From the NCBI GenBank assembly GCA_033558025.1, contig JAUCEF010000013.1, positions 3,279,001 to 3,343,000 on the forward strand: a stretch of DNA of 64,000 nt, read 5' to 3'. Shown in pieces: positions 8,610 to 21,361 of this stretch (its first letter is position 1; each line of letters starts with the position of its first letter). Below the pieces are notes generated by a model. It did no database searches and was not told the DNA's origin. It saw only the letters and a list, made by a program, of their open reading frames with translations. Source of the DNA: Phytophthora sp. 'mugwort' (lineage: Eukaryota; Oomycota; Peronosporomycetes; Peronosporales; Peronosporaceae). The position numbers and the translations under genes were made by a program.

Positions 8610-11249
8610 CTAAGCGTCTTCATCAGATGAGCTGACAATGAACGACTCCAGAGCTCGTGAAGTTATCAGGTGGCGAGCCACCGCGCGGAATTCAGTTTCT
8701 CGATCTGGTGACAACTGAATTCGGCTGCGTGATCGCGAGGTATTTGAATTACTTGGCTCGGCAGCTGGAAGAGTTGTTGCACGAACAGGCTCGCGGAGAA
8801 CTGCTTGCTTGTACACTTTTTCGCTAGAAAGCTGCGATGTTGTCTCGGAGCTTGTCTTGGTTATCGCTACAGGATCAGTTGTATCCTCCAGTGTTGTTTG
8901 GCTTGAATGAACTGGCAGGTGTGGGGTAGCTAGTGCCTTCTTCAACCGACTGTAGAGTCCAGCAACGTATTCAAGCATCTGTTTCTCGCTCTGGAACTCG
9001 ACGACACTTGGATGAGTGCTGTGCTCAGTGAAACAAACAGTATCCACCAGTGAGCAGAGCGCCATGTAAGATGCAAGATGGACGGGTGCTATGTCATCTG
9101 GCTTGGAACACGATGATGACAGAGCCGCAGCTCGAACGGTTTCTAGCTCATGCTCTAAAGCTTCGATTTGCGCGTGATATTCACTCTACATAACCAAGCA
9201 AAAAGCAACAGATTCAGAGCCCAGTCCCAACACACAATAATTCCCATGCAAACCTACGTGCAATGCGGCCTCCCGGTTCTCATGCATCATCTTCATATCG
9301 TTAAAAACTTGATCTAACAGAGATTTTTGACGTCGTAATCGATTGTCCCTGTCCCCACGAAGTCTTGCACGTGCTTGAAGCTCCACTCGCCGGCATTGCG
9401 ATGCAAATTTTAGAGTCGACAGCGTCTCCGAAAGATTCTTCGCTTGATCGTCCACAGTCGCGATCAGCAGCAGGCGTCCACAACCACCCATAAGTCGGCC
9501 TTGTAGCAACTTGGTAAGTTGCGAGTCTCGGAAACGGATATGCGGTTGGCCTTGATCATTTCCGACCGGATGCTGCAGTTTATCATGTAAACAAACGTTT
9601 AATCGGGACACGAGATTTGCAGCACGTCCTGTAGCACTAGACTTCGGTTGCGCTAGAGCTGCGATAACGCCACCTAACGCACTGAGTGAGCGATTAATGA
9701 ACTTCGCTTCACGAATTCGTTGCTCCTGTCGCGCACGAGTGGCCCGAAGAAAATGCAATGCCCCATCCACGCGCTCCGAACCAGCCAAATCTACGAACGA
9801 AATTGTCGAAGCTTGTTTAAGCTCGTCTTCGTCCACACTCGTGTCTTCGTCGTGCTTGTCGCCCTCGTCTTCGCTATAAGAGTACTTGGATTTGCTTCTA
9901 GTCCCTCGACGACGACGCTTTATTGAAATTGTGAGCAGCGTATGACTACGTGATGATGTCTTGTTCTTCGAGGTCGCAGCCAAAACGCGGTTACGCATCG
10001 CAAGTTCGAGCAGAGCGTGTGCGTCTTCAATTGACGATATTTCATACTCATTCAGATCCGCGACGTAGAATGCTCCATCACGCCCTTGACGGACCGGCAG
10101 ATCACTACTAGATGAACGACAATGTCGTCCAGTGTCGCGCTTCCTCCACGGATTCTCTGGAGCTGCACTCGAGGTGGTTCGGGGCAGAGCCAAAAGGTCT
10201 TGAACTGTTTCGAGATAAATTTGCAGAAATGACAAGGTCACGACAGGTTTACGCGCATCTGCTTCACCTTCGACGGTATCTGTAAAGTCCAAAACCTGAG
10301 ATAATGCTCGTGGAATTAACCCCTGCTCCTTGTCTGTGAAATCACTCAGCATGCCCATAGTGTACGTTTTACCGGTACCTGTTTGACCGTACGCAACAAT
10401 CGTCGCGTGTTGCATTTGTCTTTGCTGCTGGGCCTGCAACACGTGACAGATTTGAGCTTGTACGCACTTGTCGTACACATCACGCTGTTTCTTCCATGGT
10501 GGGAAAATGAAGTCAAAATCAAAGCTTCGTCGGCCAGAGATGTTCCCAGTGGTGTGAGCTGGAGCCTGGACGTATAGACGACGTGGACGCTGTATACGCG
10601 GCGGTGGGATCTTTGCGTCGTAAGTTGCAGCATAGTCATAGTCTCTGCATGCAGAGTACTCAAAGACGCCTCGCTGAACGCTGTCTGAAGATGAACGGTA
10701 ATTGCTCTCCCTTTCGTCACTGCTACTAGAGACGTCGCTGCTATCGCTAGAATCCAGCAATCCAGGACGACGGATCTCCTCATCCACATCAAGAACAGCA
10801 GCAAATCGTCCTTTAATTCGCTGACACTTTCGTGGTCGACATCGTACGGCCACAAGAACTGGCCAAGAGCTCTTGTCATCTCCATTCGAATCCGCAATTG
10901 CTTGCGAAGGCTGTGGATCTTTATCATCGCTCTGACCAGTCAGCAAACAGCCACTGTCTTGAAGGAGATTTGTGGTATCGCAAGAGTTGGGATCTTCATC
11001 TTCATAGGTTGCTTGCTGATGCTTGTTGGACTTCCATTGACATGTTTTCTTCCTTTGCTGAGATATTATCTTTTCCGTGCGTGTTGCAACTGTTAATCCT
11101 GGAGAGTAGACACATGGCAGCGATGACGCAGGCGACGATAGAGGCGACACTAATGCTGATGACTGCAATCGCGAGGGTAACACATCCATCTTCGGCATTT
11201 TTCCGCTACGTCGCTTGGAGCAAAAAACTAAAACTGTCCATGTGTCCAC
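8610..11249 (-). CDS. divergent kinesin motor protein
   Basis: Two exons, join 8610-9185 and 9258-11249 on the minus strand; the 72-base intron has GTAGGT at the donor and TATGTAG at the acceptor, and both frames close. Kinesins use ATP to walk on microtubules. Motor landmarks (numbered from 11249) are the P-loop GQTGTGKT near 290, switch I NKTSSRSH near 430 and switch II DLAGSER near 488, followed by FINRSLSALGGVI and RDSQLTKLLQ. An N-terminal extension of about 125 residues precedes the motor, and the motor carries acidic inserts, one before DLAGSE and one between DLAGSER and FINRSL. The C-terminal 190 residues are partly coiled coil. The reading frame opens at 11249 without ATG; the first ATG is at 11198 (MPKMDVLP), the likelier start. 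Subfamily not assigned. Confidence 0.85.
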
Positions 11250-11336
11250 GGACCGTTAAGGATTACTTGAAGTAGACATGGCTCCTGCCAATCCGGCCCA
11301 GCGTTCGTTCTCGCTCGATCTCCTCGTGACAAGAAA

Positions 11337-14300
11337 CTATACCACTGCTTGACCAGAACTCGTGACATTTTCAATATCCCAGACACGCACTGAGCCATCC
11401 CACGAGCCAGAATACACGAGGGAATCTCGCATTTCGAGACAAGTCACCCCAGAAATGTGCGCCTGCTTCTCGCGAAGACATGAACCCGAGTGCATATCCC
11501 ACACTCGCAACCATCCGTCTTCTCCTGCTGATACCAGCTTTGTGAAATCGCGCTGCAGACACGTCACTGGCCCAATATGTCCACGCAATGTCAAGCGTGG
11601 GCCCCGCTGCACATATCGAAGATCCCAAACTCGAACAAGACCGTCAGCTGCACCGGTACAAATTGTAGGATCTGCGGGTCCTCCAAGACTTACACACTGA
11701 ACAGGGCCACCGTGTCCACTCAACGCCTGAATGGGTTCCATTCTGCTATCCGTACCACGAAATGCCGTATCCCAAACCTTGACAATGCGATCATTCGCCG
11801 CTGTCACGAGTCGAGTACCCGAGACTTTAACGTCACGTATACCGGCTTGATGAGCTTCTACATTCACCTTGAGCTTGCACATCGCGAGATCCCAAATCTG
11901 CAATGTACGACGACGATATCCCACAGCCAAATCATCGTCACTTGCTAGTAGACGCAGACAGTTTACTCCGCCATTGTCAGCAGGTTTACCAGTAGCCTTG
12001 TGGCCACTTAGCAATGCCACGCTGCTTTCCTTTGTGGTTTCCCAAAGCCGAACGGTGCCATCGTCAGAGCCCGAGACCAACAGAGAGCGACCAGCTCCAA
12101 GCTGCTGTCCAAGCTCCATACAGGTGATTGCATCCAAGTGACCACGCAACACCAGACTTCGCTTTGATACCGATGCGCCATTTACCTCGCTGTCTTCTGT
12201 CGAAGTTAAAGCGTTGCTACCCGCGTAAGCCAGCGAGAAAAAGGCAAACATATGCCGCTTCTTGGGTGTTGCACGCAGATCCCATGCACGTAGCGTATGG
12301 TCTCGAGACCCCGAGATGAGCGCATTTCCCCGCATCTGTACAGCCACTACAGCATCATTGTGACCTTCAAGTCGTATACCCTTTTCTTCTTCAAATGGAT
12401 CGATGTCTACAACGTTCACATCGGCATCAGCCGTACCACAAGCTGCACGATCGCCTTCGATAGTCAGACACAGTACAGCTGAACCGGAGCTAGCCAATAC
12501 TGCACTGGGAAATACCGCACTGGATCTCCTTCGACGTGTGGATGGCGTTCTACTCGTCCAGTCTGATGCGTATTGGTTGCGATTACCGGTACAATCATCA
12601 TCTGGATTTCCAGTCTTTGTGTGAGAAATCGAATCATTACCATGAGAAGGCATCTCCCTGATGGACATTTTGCGGCGAATCACAGTGTTTAAGTCGTACT
12701 CGCGTGATAACACAGGACTCTCAGCAAAGAACGCCCCCATGGTAGACGAAGAAAGCCCTGTCCCGTTTGCCACCTTAGCAGGAAGCTCCGTCTTGGACGG
12801 AGCAGCGGGTGTATGATGGCTTATTGACTTTACGTTGAGCCTCGGCTGCACTGCATCTTTAGATGGAGAAGGCTTGATGTCTTTGGACATATCCAGAGCT
12901 CGATACACATTTTCCGCGAGCTGTTTAAGCGTGTCCAATAAATCTTGTCCTTTTTGGTATGTGGAGCACATGACTGTCACAAAGGTCAATACTTTTTGGA
13001 GCGGTACTTCGAAGTTGAGCATATCGTACATGAGACTCCCAATTACGGAAAAGAAGAGATCATCTCCTACAGTCTCTGGACCTTCTTCGTCGGATTCGGT
13101 TGGAAGCACCTGGTTTACTGCATCTATCTCGCATGTAAACGCATGTTGCCACAAATGTAGCGATCGGCAAATTGGCAGTAAACGCAACGGCGTCACAAGA
13201 TACTCCTTCTTTGCTGTATACAGATAAAACAATAATTTATTGTGAGAAAAATAGGTTTGCAGTATACCACTTCGCAAGGCACCTTACCAAATCCAATACC
13301 GCTGTGCTTGTCCTCCACGTAGTGATAGTACTGGGGTGCAACCTGAAGGATCCCACGAGCTGTCGAATAGTCCTCATGGACCGCACATTGATTCATTAAT
13401 GCTGCGGTTAACCTTGCGAGCAATCGGAACCCTGCTGCACCAACACAGCTGCCAGAACCTTTGGGGTTGTACCATGTCGAGGAGCTCGTTGTACCGCTTG
13501 CTTTCGAAGATCCATTAACGCTCTCTACGTATTGATTATTGGGCTGCATGAGAATCAAAACAAACAAATCGCGAGCGTGTCCGCTCTTAAAATGTGCCTC
13601 GCAAGCCTGAATTCCCCAAAAATCAAACATAGAACCCAATGTCAGTCAACTAAAGGCATAATACTCTTCAGAAATCAATACCACAAAACCTACCCGAATC
13701 TCTTCTTCGGTTAACGAGTCGTCTGAGGTAAACACTGCAGTCAAGCATTTGTGTAGCATTTGCTCGATTCGTTCATCTTCCGACGATAGAAAACGACCCC
13801 CAGGCCCAGCCGACCCCGCTAGTGCTACGGCGATTGTGCTATCAATATGAAGCCGATACTGGTTTACTTGATGCGCATGCTGCAGTAAATGTGCATTTGC
13901 TTTCAGCAGTCTTGGCTCCACTCCAATTCTTCGTGCAAGAATCTCGTGATTCAATTTCTTAATCGACTTCGATGAAGCAGCCGTAATAACATCCAGATCA
14001 CTTGTCTCCAGTGCAAACGGGTCCCACTGAGTTGCACCCTCGTGGTTCAGCAATGACTCGATCTTCTTACCCAGAGTTTCCAGTGTCTCAGTTTCATCGA
14101 CCTCTTCATCATTGAACGACGTGGATGTTTGTCTTGGAGTTTGTTGTACAATTGCATCATCACTTCTACCTCTATCATCGTCTCCAGATTCTCTGCTGGT
14201 GCTGACGTCGTTTATGACAAGAACCGGGATGTCAGTTCTTGCAAGTCCTGTATCGAGAAACGAATGTTGGCTCTTAGACGCCGATAATGCACGAATAGAT

Positions 14301-16856
14301 TGAGACCATTGTAAATCCTTCGGTCCTCGACAAAGTGTTAAATACACGGAATGGAATACGCTTAGCTCAGCTGAGCTGTGACTTTCGAGAAATGCCTGAA
14401 AAGCCTGCGTGCAGAAAAGTCGAGTCACTAACGGCACCACCTCAATGTCAGTGGATTCACTCTCGAAAAACCGACGCTTGTTAAAAACCGGAAGCTTTTG
14501 ATTCACGAAAAATAAACATTCACGGTATCCTCTCACGAGTGCGGAAAGGAAGCACACGAATTCCATCCGAACTTGCTTTTCTGTGTCAGGCCCCCACTCA
14601 ACGATACTTCGTTGCTCTTGTTGCAGTCCCTCGAGTAAATTATTAGCGTTGATTGCTTCTTCTTCAACGCTTGTACGGACTTCTCGTCGATTGGATTCCA
14701 TTCCTCGGTTTAATGACGGATATAAAACCATTTTTAAGCTGTGATGAAGAGTTGTTGCCAATTTGTACGGCAATACAGGCCCACCAGACTCGTGCAGTTG
14801 GATTGTCCCGCGATCAATGTCAACAATCACGAGGTGTTCTGGGCGACCGTTTTCAATCATATTTTGTAGCCAACTCGTGTGAATTCCCAAGATATAGGGA
14901 AGAGGCGCTTGAAGATACTCCGAAAGCACACGGGGCAGAATAGGAACGTACGGATGTTGCCATCGGAACGGATAAATGAGCGCACAAATTCCTTCGGCCA
15001 CGGGGCACAAAAGAGACTGCTGAGTGGAGTGAATAAGTATCCGGTACTCACAGAGAACAAGAGTAACGAGGTGCATGATCGTCTTGATATCGAAGAGCTG
15101 GAAAATTGGTTCAAGAGAATACACTAGCGGCTGAAAACCTTGCTGAATAGCGATGAAGCTTTTCATTTTGGTCGGGGATGTTTGTCCTCCTTGGGCTGAT
15201 GCTGTACGCCGAAGCTCTGGTCGCGCAAGCTCTTTCATCACGTAAATGGACGTCATTGAAGGCACCATCAGTCGAACTTTCAAGTTGTGGACAGCAAACT
15301 GGATGCCAAATACACCACGAACTGGGAGCGAGATCTCGTGACACAGGCTATATAGATGTTTCCGTGTGCCCTCTAGCCGAGATTCATCGGTATCCTTTCT
15401 GCCATTGTTTGTCCTCCTTCCATTTGCTGCCATCCAAGCGCGTGCTACCGAGAGAAGACATATTGTAACCTCTTCTATCAACGGAATCCTTGTCAGAAAT
15501 GCCAAACATGCAGCGTGCCATTCGTTCTCTTCGTCATTTCCACTTGCAAGGCGGCGATGGTAGACCACAAGACACACGACATAACATCGGCATAGTCCAT
15601 CGTTGCCACCTACCAATACAAATGAAAACAATTTACTCGGTGGTCGATCAGCTTGCTTGACAATTTCAGGTCCACCCGGAAAGCAAAACCACTCTACTTT
15701 TGTCGGTAATGGGAAATCGGGTCGATCTGTGAGTGGGTACCGAAAGCGCACGTGCGCTTCATCCAAGTTTGCTGAGATGTCAGTGGTAGCTGCAGTCCCC
15801 ACTACGATGACGTAGTCGATAATACCCGTCTCGAGAGGAATGGCTGCGGCATTTAAGGCTTCGGAGATTTCAGCTTGTTTTGACACAGGTGACGCCGATG
15901 AAATCTCCGTTGCCGGTGACGGTGGTATGACTGACACAGGAGTGATTCGTCTTCGTTCAGGACTTTGTGAAAACTGGTGCCCCGTTCCCCCCCCCGGAAC
16001 AAAGCACAACGATACCCGTAGAGCAGCGCGCAGCACAGATGACGATTCCTTCGGAACAAGAGGATACCACTGCTCCACAACCTGTCCTTCCGGAAGCCGA
16101 GTAAGCGGCAAAGTCACTGCGGGTAATTCACCCATATTATAGTCGCACCATGACAAAGCATACGTTAGAACCAAACACCGTATGGATCAATGGATCAGAA
16201 ATAGTTGCAATGAAAGACCTCCTGCTAACCTTTCCCAATAAATCCGGGACAAGCACTGACCTCGCCTTGAAGAGGCAAACTGGAGTGCGTTTCGTTCCTC
16301 GCCCGATCCACACAGAAAAGCACCAACTCATCGCTGGAGCTCACGTTTTCCATGTAAAATTCCTACAACATTGCACACTTTTAGTGCCCATTCTAAAACA
16401 TTTCACCGCCCGCAGCACTCACTTCATCCCAGCATATCGCGCTGGCCCACGGTCGCGTCTCTGTCGCAAAGAGCCCGGAGTTTGCCGCCCGCAGCAGCAC
16501 GCAGATCATGTCCGGTACCGCCTCGTGCTGCGCTTTGCTGTGCACGTTCTGGTGCTGCGGTGGTCTTCGTCCGGGAAAGTGTAGCCATGATGACGTCGTC
16601 AAGGTACCATTCTCGACAACTTTCGGTGTTGGTAAGTCGATCGCTTGTAATACTGTCGAGAATGCACAACAGAATCACGTCAGCTTGTATAAGTTAACCC
16701 CATTGGGCGCGCATTCCTACCTCGAATGCACAGCGGGCCGACGACCACCTGGCCTGGCTTGGCCGCCGCCTTCTCGGAGGCGCTGGCCAGTGCTGCGCGC
16801 GCGGGAGACAGCGACGCCGGCGTTGACGACGCGTCGAAGCCCGTGGCCCCACTCAT
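11337..16856 (-). CDS. C2-DENN-WD40 protein, SCD1/DENND3-like Rab exchange factor
   Basis: Six exons: 16856-16721, 16652-16423, 16362-16230, 16116-13694, 13606-13288 and 13213-11337. Introns are 68, 60, 113, 87 and 74 bases with GT-AG ends and matching phases; the joined frame is exactly 1706 codons, giving 1705 residues. A C2-like lipid-binding domain (about 35-170) is only completed by splicing the first four exons (WDE to EFYMENV, then GFIGKVTLPLTRL). The DENN region follows, with the central part around 480-580 (FDIKTIMHLVTLVLCEYRIL). Then comes a helical SBF2-like segment (ACEAHFKSGHARDLFVLILM) and seven or eight C-terminal WD40 repeats from about 1325, most ending in VWD or similar. DENN proteins activate Rab GTPases in membrane traffic; the DENN-plus-WD40 order resembles plant SCD1 and animal DENND3. 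The Rab partner cannot be told. Confidence 0.83.
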
Positions 16857-17625
16857 AGCGCAGCGAGGCAACGCTGAAACAAAATTACGTTTCGTTCGCG
16901 ATCAAATTGCAATGCTTATTTTGTTATGCGTACTTAAGAGGGATGATGGGGTAGGTAGGTGGCGGCGATAAAATCAAACGTTATTTATCAGTACAGTAGA
17001 GTATTTACTTATCTTCGTCCAACAGCTCCAGTAGTTCCGCCACCGAGAGCTACAAGGGCGAGACGCTGTCAGCCGCTTCACCAGCTCTACCACCAAGATC
17101 GTTGACTACGACGCTGCCGCTACCATGAGCTGCAGTAACTCCACCACTAACAGCGGCAGCAGCGCACCGCTACTAACAGCTGCAGGAGCACCGCCGGCAA
17201 TAGTTGCATCGACAGCGTCATCAATTGCATCAGGACCGCCGTAGCAAGCGTAACAGCACCGCCATCAGGCAATACGACACATATCAGAACCACGGCATTG
17301 CTTCCGCCCAGCTGAAGTTTCGGCAGCGGGTGCGCAAAGCACAGCGATCAGGAGGGCACGGCGGCGGGCCATAGCCTGCCTCGCGTCCACCATCGACCTT
17401 GGTAGGATCGGCATATGTTTTGGAGTGAAACACGCTGTGCCATCCGGCGATCCCGTCCGGGTCGCGATCCGAGAGTGGGTCGTAGGGCATACGCTAGGGT
17501 TACACATTCGGAGTTAGCCGGATGAATTCTGACCAATCACAGGCCAAGTTTGGGATCGCGATCCCAACGATCCCGGTTCGGAACGGCCCTAAGTGTCGTG
17601 AAGGGTCACTCCGCCAGTAGCAAGT
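16857..17625. other. spacer with trinucleotide-rich stretch
   Basis: The first 100 bases should hold the promoter of the C2-DENN-WD40 gene on the minus strand. From about 17,010 to 17,260 the sequence is rich in GCAGCACCACC-type triplets without a supported reading frame. The rest holds overlapping frames of 60 to 80 codons with no recognisable motif. No gene is supported. Confidence 0.45.
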
Positions 17626-18410
17626 ATGATGGGGGGTGGCTCCGACGAAGACGTCGACACGATCGTAGATCTCATGGAGAGCGAGCTCGGTACATCGTCA
17701 AAGAAGGAAGATGTTTCTGCAAGGGCAAAATTCAATATCTTTCTGAACAAACACGTAGGCAAAAACTGAACGCTGGCGAAGCTGAGTGCATCGCACGTGA
17801 CGAAGGATGTCTTTGGTAAGCTTCTTTCCTTTCTATGTAAGGACCCTGACATTCCATGGCAAACGTCTATGAGCTACATGACCTCCATAAGCGACAACTG
17901 GAGGAGACCACAGGAACGAACCTGTTTCGCGCGGATCCCAATTGGTATCAGCGCTGTAGACGGTACCTGCAGAAACAATACCTCATGTCGCAATATCGAC
18001 CGGCAAGAAGCTCAAGGAGCAAGCGCCACCCATGACGATGGACGACTTGCGCTCCATTTCTACCATACTATTTCTCAGAAACGACAGGAGAGCTCTCCTC
18101 GATCGCACGCTACTCCACAAGCAATGGCTCGCAATTGGTCGGAGCTCCGATGTCGACATGATTCACTTCTCCGACTTGCACTGGCATGGCAAATTTTCCT
18201 TATTGACGAGACTCGGTATGTATCGACTGATTTGTTGAATTAGAAGGTCGCTATTTTACTGACTATTGTACTTTAACTGCAGCAGAAAAGTTAGGCAGCA
18301 GCAGAGTAGCTTAATTTTCTGCACTCCGATATGCTGGAGTGTCGATCCTTTTCATGCCCTGGCGTCGCAATTCCTGGCCGCTCCCGAACTCGGCGTCCCT
18401 GCTTCTAAGC
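17626..18410 (+). pseudogene. second tyrosine-recombinase relic, different family
   Basis: A decayed coding region starting with ATG ATG at 17626 (MMGGGSDEDVDTIVDLME), with an in-frame stop after KHVGKN near 17,767 and at least three frameshifts. Pieces in different frames align end to end: KDVFGKLLSFLCKDPDIPWQ, RQLEETTGTNLFRADPNWYQ, DLRSISTILFLRNDRRALLD and QWLAIGRSSDVDMIHFSDLH, then VDPFHALASQFL. The IGRSSDV block looks like the first catalytic arginine motif of a tyrosine recombinase. The later HxxR and Tyr motifs are missing, because a Tigger-like sequence begins about here. I recognise the pattern from repeated oomycete genes rather than from a named family, so treat the enzyme class as probable. 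Confidence 0.55.
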
Positions 18411-19160
18411 TGCCACGATTTACCAATGGGGGAACGCTTCCTCACTCGACACGGCTACCGCGTCCGCCGAGCACACGGAGAGATCCACTCCGTGAATGTG
18501 CCCGCAGCAATGAAGGGCGTTGCAGAGATACAGGCGAAGATCGACAAGTACGATCTGAGCGACGTGTTCAATGTCGACGAGGCGCTTATTTCCACAAGGC
18601 TGTGTCACGGGTGTCCGTCTTCCGCGGTGGTCGCCCCCGCCCTGAAAGTCAGCAAGTCGCGCATAACCCTCCTCGTCGGCTCCAACGCCACGGGACGGAG
18701 AAGCTGTGGCTGCTGGTGTTGAGTAAGGCCAAAAGCCGCGCTGGTTGCCGGACAAGCCGGATTGCAGGGATTACATCGGGACCAGCAAAGGCCGGATGAC
18801 CACGCCCGTGTTCAAGAAGTAGCTAGTGGGGCTGGACAAGAAGATGAAGGCTGACGACAGGAAGATCCTGATACTCTACGATAACGAGCCTGTGCATAAG
18901 GAATCCCAGTCGCACGTGGAAGTCGCCAGACTGCCAAAGCACACGACGTTAATGCTGCAGCCTATCGACCAGGGCGTCATTGCGTGATGAAGGATAGGTC
19001 AGACGCTGCTTTGCTGAGTGTTTTGTACGTCGAGGAGAACGCGTATGCTATCGACACAGCAGGCACTATGCAATGACTGGGACATTCGTGGGATGCCATG
19101 CACAAGAAGGTGCTTGCAAACTGCTGGTAACACACAGGTCTACTCTCAGATCGAATTATG
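18411..19160 (+). pseudogene. Tigger/pogo-like DDE transposase relic
   Basis: Broken transposase of the DDE_1 (Tigger/Jerky) type. The HGYRVRRAHGEIHSVN block near 18,455 is the end of the DNA-binding region. FNVDEAL near 18,567 holds the first catalytic Asp, LYDNEPVH near 18,876 the second and LQPIDQGVI near 18,955 the third, so all three survive. The frame changes at least twice (before 18,722 and before 18,796). Stops occur at 18,820 (TAG after PVFKK) and near 18,988, and the C-terminal piece (LSVLYVEENAYAID, then HSWDAMHKKVLANCW) runs to about 19,160. It abuts the tyrosine-recombinase relic directly, consistent with insertion into that element or a shared breakpoint. Confidence 0.72.
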
Positions 19161-19624
19161 AGTGTGGTCCACATCGTCAATTTTAAAATCAGTACTTCGA
19201 CGCCTTGTCCCAAGGGCAGTTGTCCTATCAAAACACGAGCCCCGTCTAATATGATATTATCAGGTGGCTCTTCAAGACGCCAGACGCCCATCCGGTCTAT
19301 AGGTCTCACTGACTTGTGTCGAGATTCCGTAACCAAAGGGAGTGACACATATAGCGTGCACGATGATTGGCTTTAATTAAAGAAACCAGAACTGCAGTTG
19401 AGAAAGCCACAGACCGGTGTTTTCTAGTACGTGCACGTCATATCCTGCTATTAGCAGATGAAGACGTCACTAACATGTACTTCTAGTCCTATCTTGTGCG
19501 GAACGGCACAGATCGTGCCTGCGGATTGGTCTCGTGGATAGCCTGTTGGATGGTCGAAGCCTGGCGACCGCGCGATCTGGTCGACTCTTCTCTGGGTGGA
19601 CCGCCTCAATCATGGGCACGTTAG
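19161..19624. other. spacer within the transposon graveyard
   Basis: Short frames only. A minus-strand frame at 18,977-19,348 shows nothing I recognise and overlaps the Tigger relic. No gene supported. Confidence 0.4.
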
Positions 19625-21361
19625 CTATACAAGATGGTAAAGACTGTCAACGTCACGTTGAGTAGGTGGGCGACCCATTGAGTGCTCCGTACTAGCATCT
19701 ACACCAGAAGTGATGTGCCAACCAACACTTTCCACTCGGAAAATTTGCGGTTGGTTCAGTGAAGTCAGACGCTTGCAGCACTGGGAAATGTGCATGTCCG
19801 TCTGCAGGGCGTCAAGCCCCCATATACGCCACACACCTAGCGCATCTAGTTGCGGAAAGACAAACTTCTCTGGCGTCCGATTGCCAATGGTGCATGATAT
19901 TACTCCGATCTGACTGGGATACTTTGTTTGCTCGAGTATCTTGAGCGTGCCATAATCCAGCTTCCTCCAAAAGGCGGTGTTCGTCGAGCTGATGTTTTCT
20001 CTAGTCACGCTTTGCCATGTAATACATCTTTCCTCCAGGAGTATTGCAACTCCGTCGAGCAGTACATCTGGCAACTGGGTAAGCTCCTTGCGAGTTTCTG
20101 CGTGCTGTTGAAAGAGCTCGATATGCAGCGGTATTCCGTCGGACGCATCGACATGCTGCGACTATCGCTTAAGCTGTTCGAAAGCCCATTTATTACGCCG
20201 GGATTACAGAAAACATAGGAAGAGAGCATCGCGCGTTTGTGCTCCAGCTTTTCGTCGAACAGAATTAGCACGCGTGACCACCGAGGCAAGGCATAACTGG
20301 AGCACAGGAGCAATGCGGTGTAATCAATCAGCGAAGAGAATATGAATCGCGTGCACTCTACCGCAAAGTCGTCGCGACGGTCTTCAAAATGCGGTGGAAG
20401 TACGACAAACCGAAAACTGTTTTTTTTTGCAAACCAGCAACAACACGTCCAAGATATCGATCACCAGCACCTTCATACCGAAAGTATCGATTTTGGACTC
20501 CACCCAATCACCATCCACAGCGCAACATATGCTAACGATCGATGGACGCCCAGTACTTCCACTACTAGCGGACGTGGCAACTCTTTTTCGTATAAATTGA
20601 GTTCCGTAATTGCTTTCACAAGTGGTGCTCTCGAGCATTTTCCAATCGTCTTTCCGAATCTGGATTTCTCATTTGAGCCAGGGGGAATTGCCTCCCCGAA
20701 ACTAGAGTTGGGTTGGAGGCCAGTTAGAGTCCTAGCACAGCATCCAGCAGCATGATGGCTGCACAGGATCCGCGTAAATGGGACGGGGATATTTTAGCCC
20801 GGAACTTTCTTGATTTGGTTTAGTTTTGTGAAGAACACATCCGACGCTGTCGCCGGCCCACTGCCTGTGTAAAAGGTGTAGCGTCTCCACTGATTTGGAG
20901 CGGCCCATGAGGTTCTACTGTGTAATAGAAAAAGATGCGCAAATCCATTGTCACTCAAATGGAACGTGCGTTTGGCCAGCGGGACGTGCAGCGAGAAAGC
21001 CATATACTCCTTGCCTAGCTTGCGCCCGCTTCAACCCCCTGAAAAAGGTTTTCATATCGTCTAGGTACTCCGTCGGCAATGACATGCGTTTCTGGCGATA
21101 CACGTCTTTTATGGCGCTCCTGTATCCAGTGAGGGTCGAAATCTTGACCTTTCCTTCGTTCACCCCGGTGGATTAGGAAAGCTTCGAAATGCCTAAGGAG
21201 GAATACTGCGAGGTCAATGCTCCATACATGAAAAAAAAACGCTTCGATGATGACTGAGAAGCGCGGATCCATACGGATATGCTCTTAGTGTAACTCTGTA
21301 GGTCTTCTTCGCGTTGGGCGCTGTGCATGCGATAGGGCTTGAACCCCATCAAGATGACCAC
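19625..21361 (-). pseudogene. third tyrosine-recombinase (Crypton-like) relic
   Basis: Read from about 21,361 down to 19,625. The N-terminal core-binding part is at 21,361-20,951 (LTGYRSAIKDVYRQKRMSL, then MKTFFRGLKRA). The first catalytic region is at 21,003-20,794 (NGFAHLFLLHSRTSW). The HxxR region is near 20,590, but reads TQFIRK, so the catalytic His is replaced by Gln. The Tyr region (LGGVQNRYFRYEGAGDRYLG, near 20,480) survives only in another frame. A C-terminal DNA-binding segment lies at 20,074-19,625 (PEKFVFPQLDALGVWRIWG). It matches the layout of the relic at 1.4-3.5 kb but is a clearly different copy. Several frameshifts make it non-functional. Confidence 0.72.
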
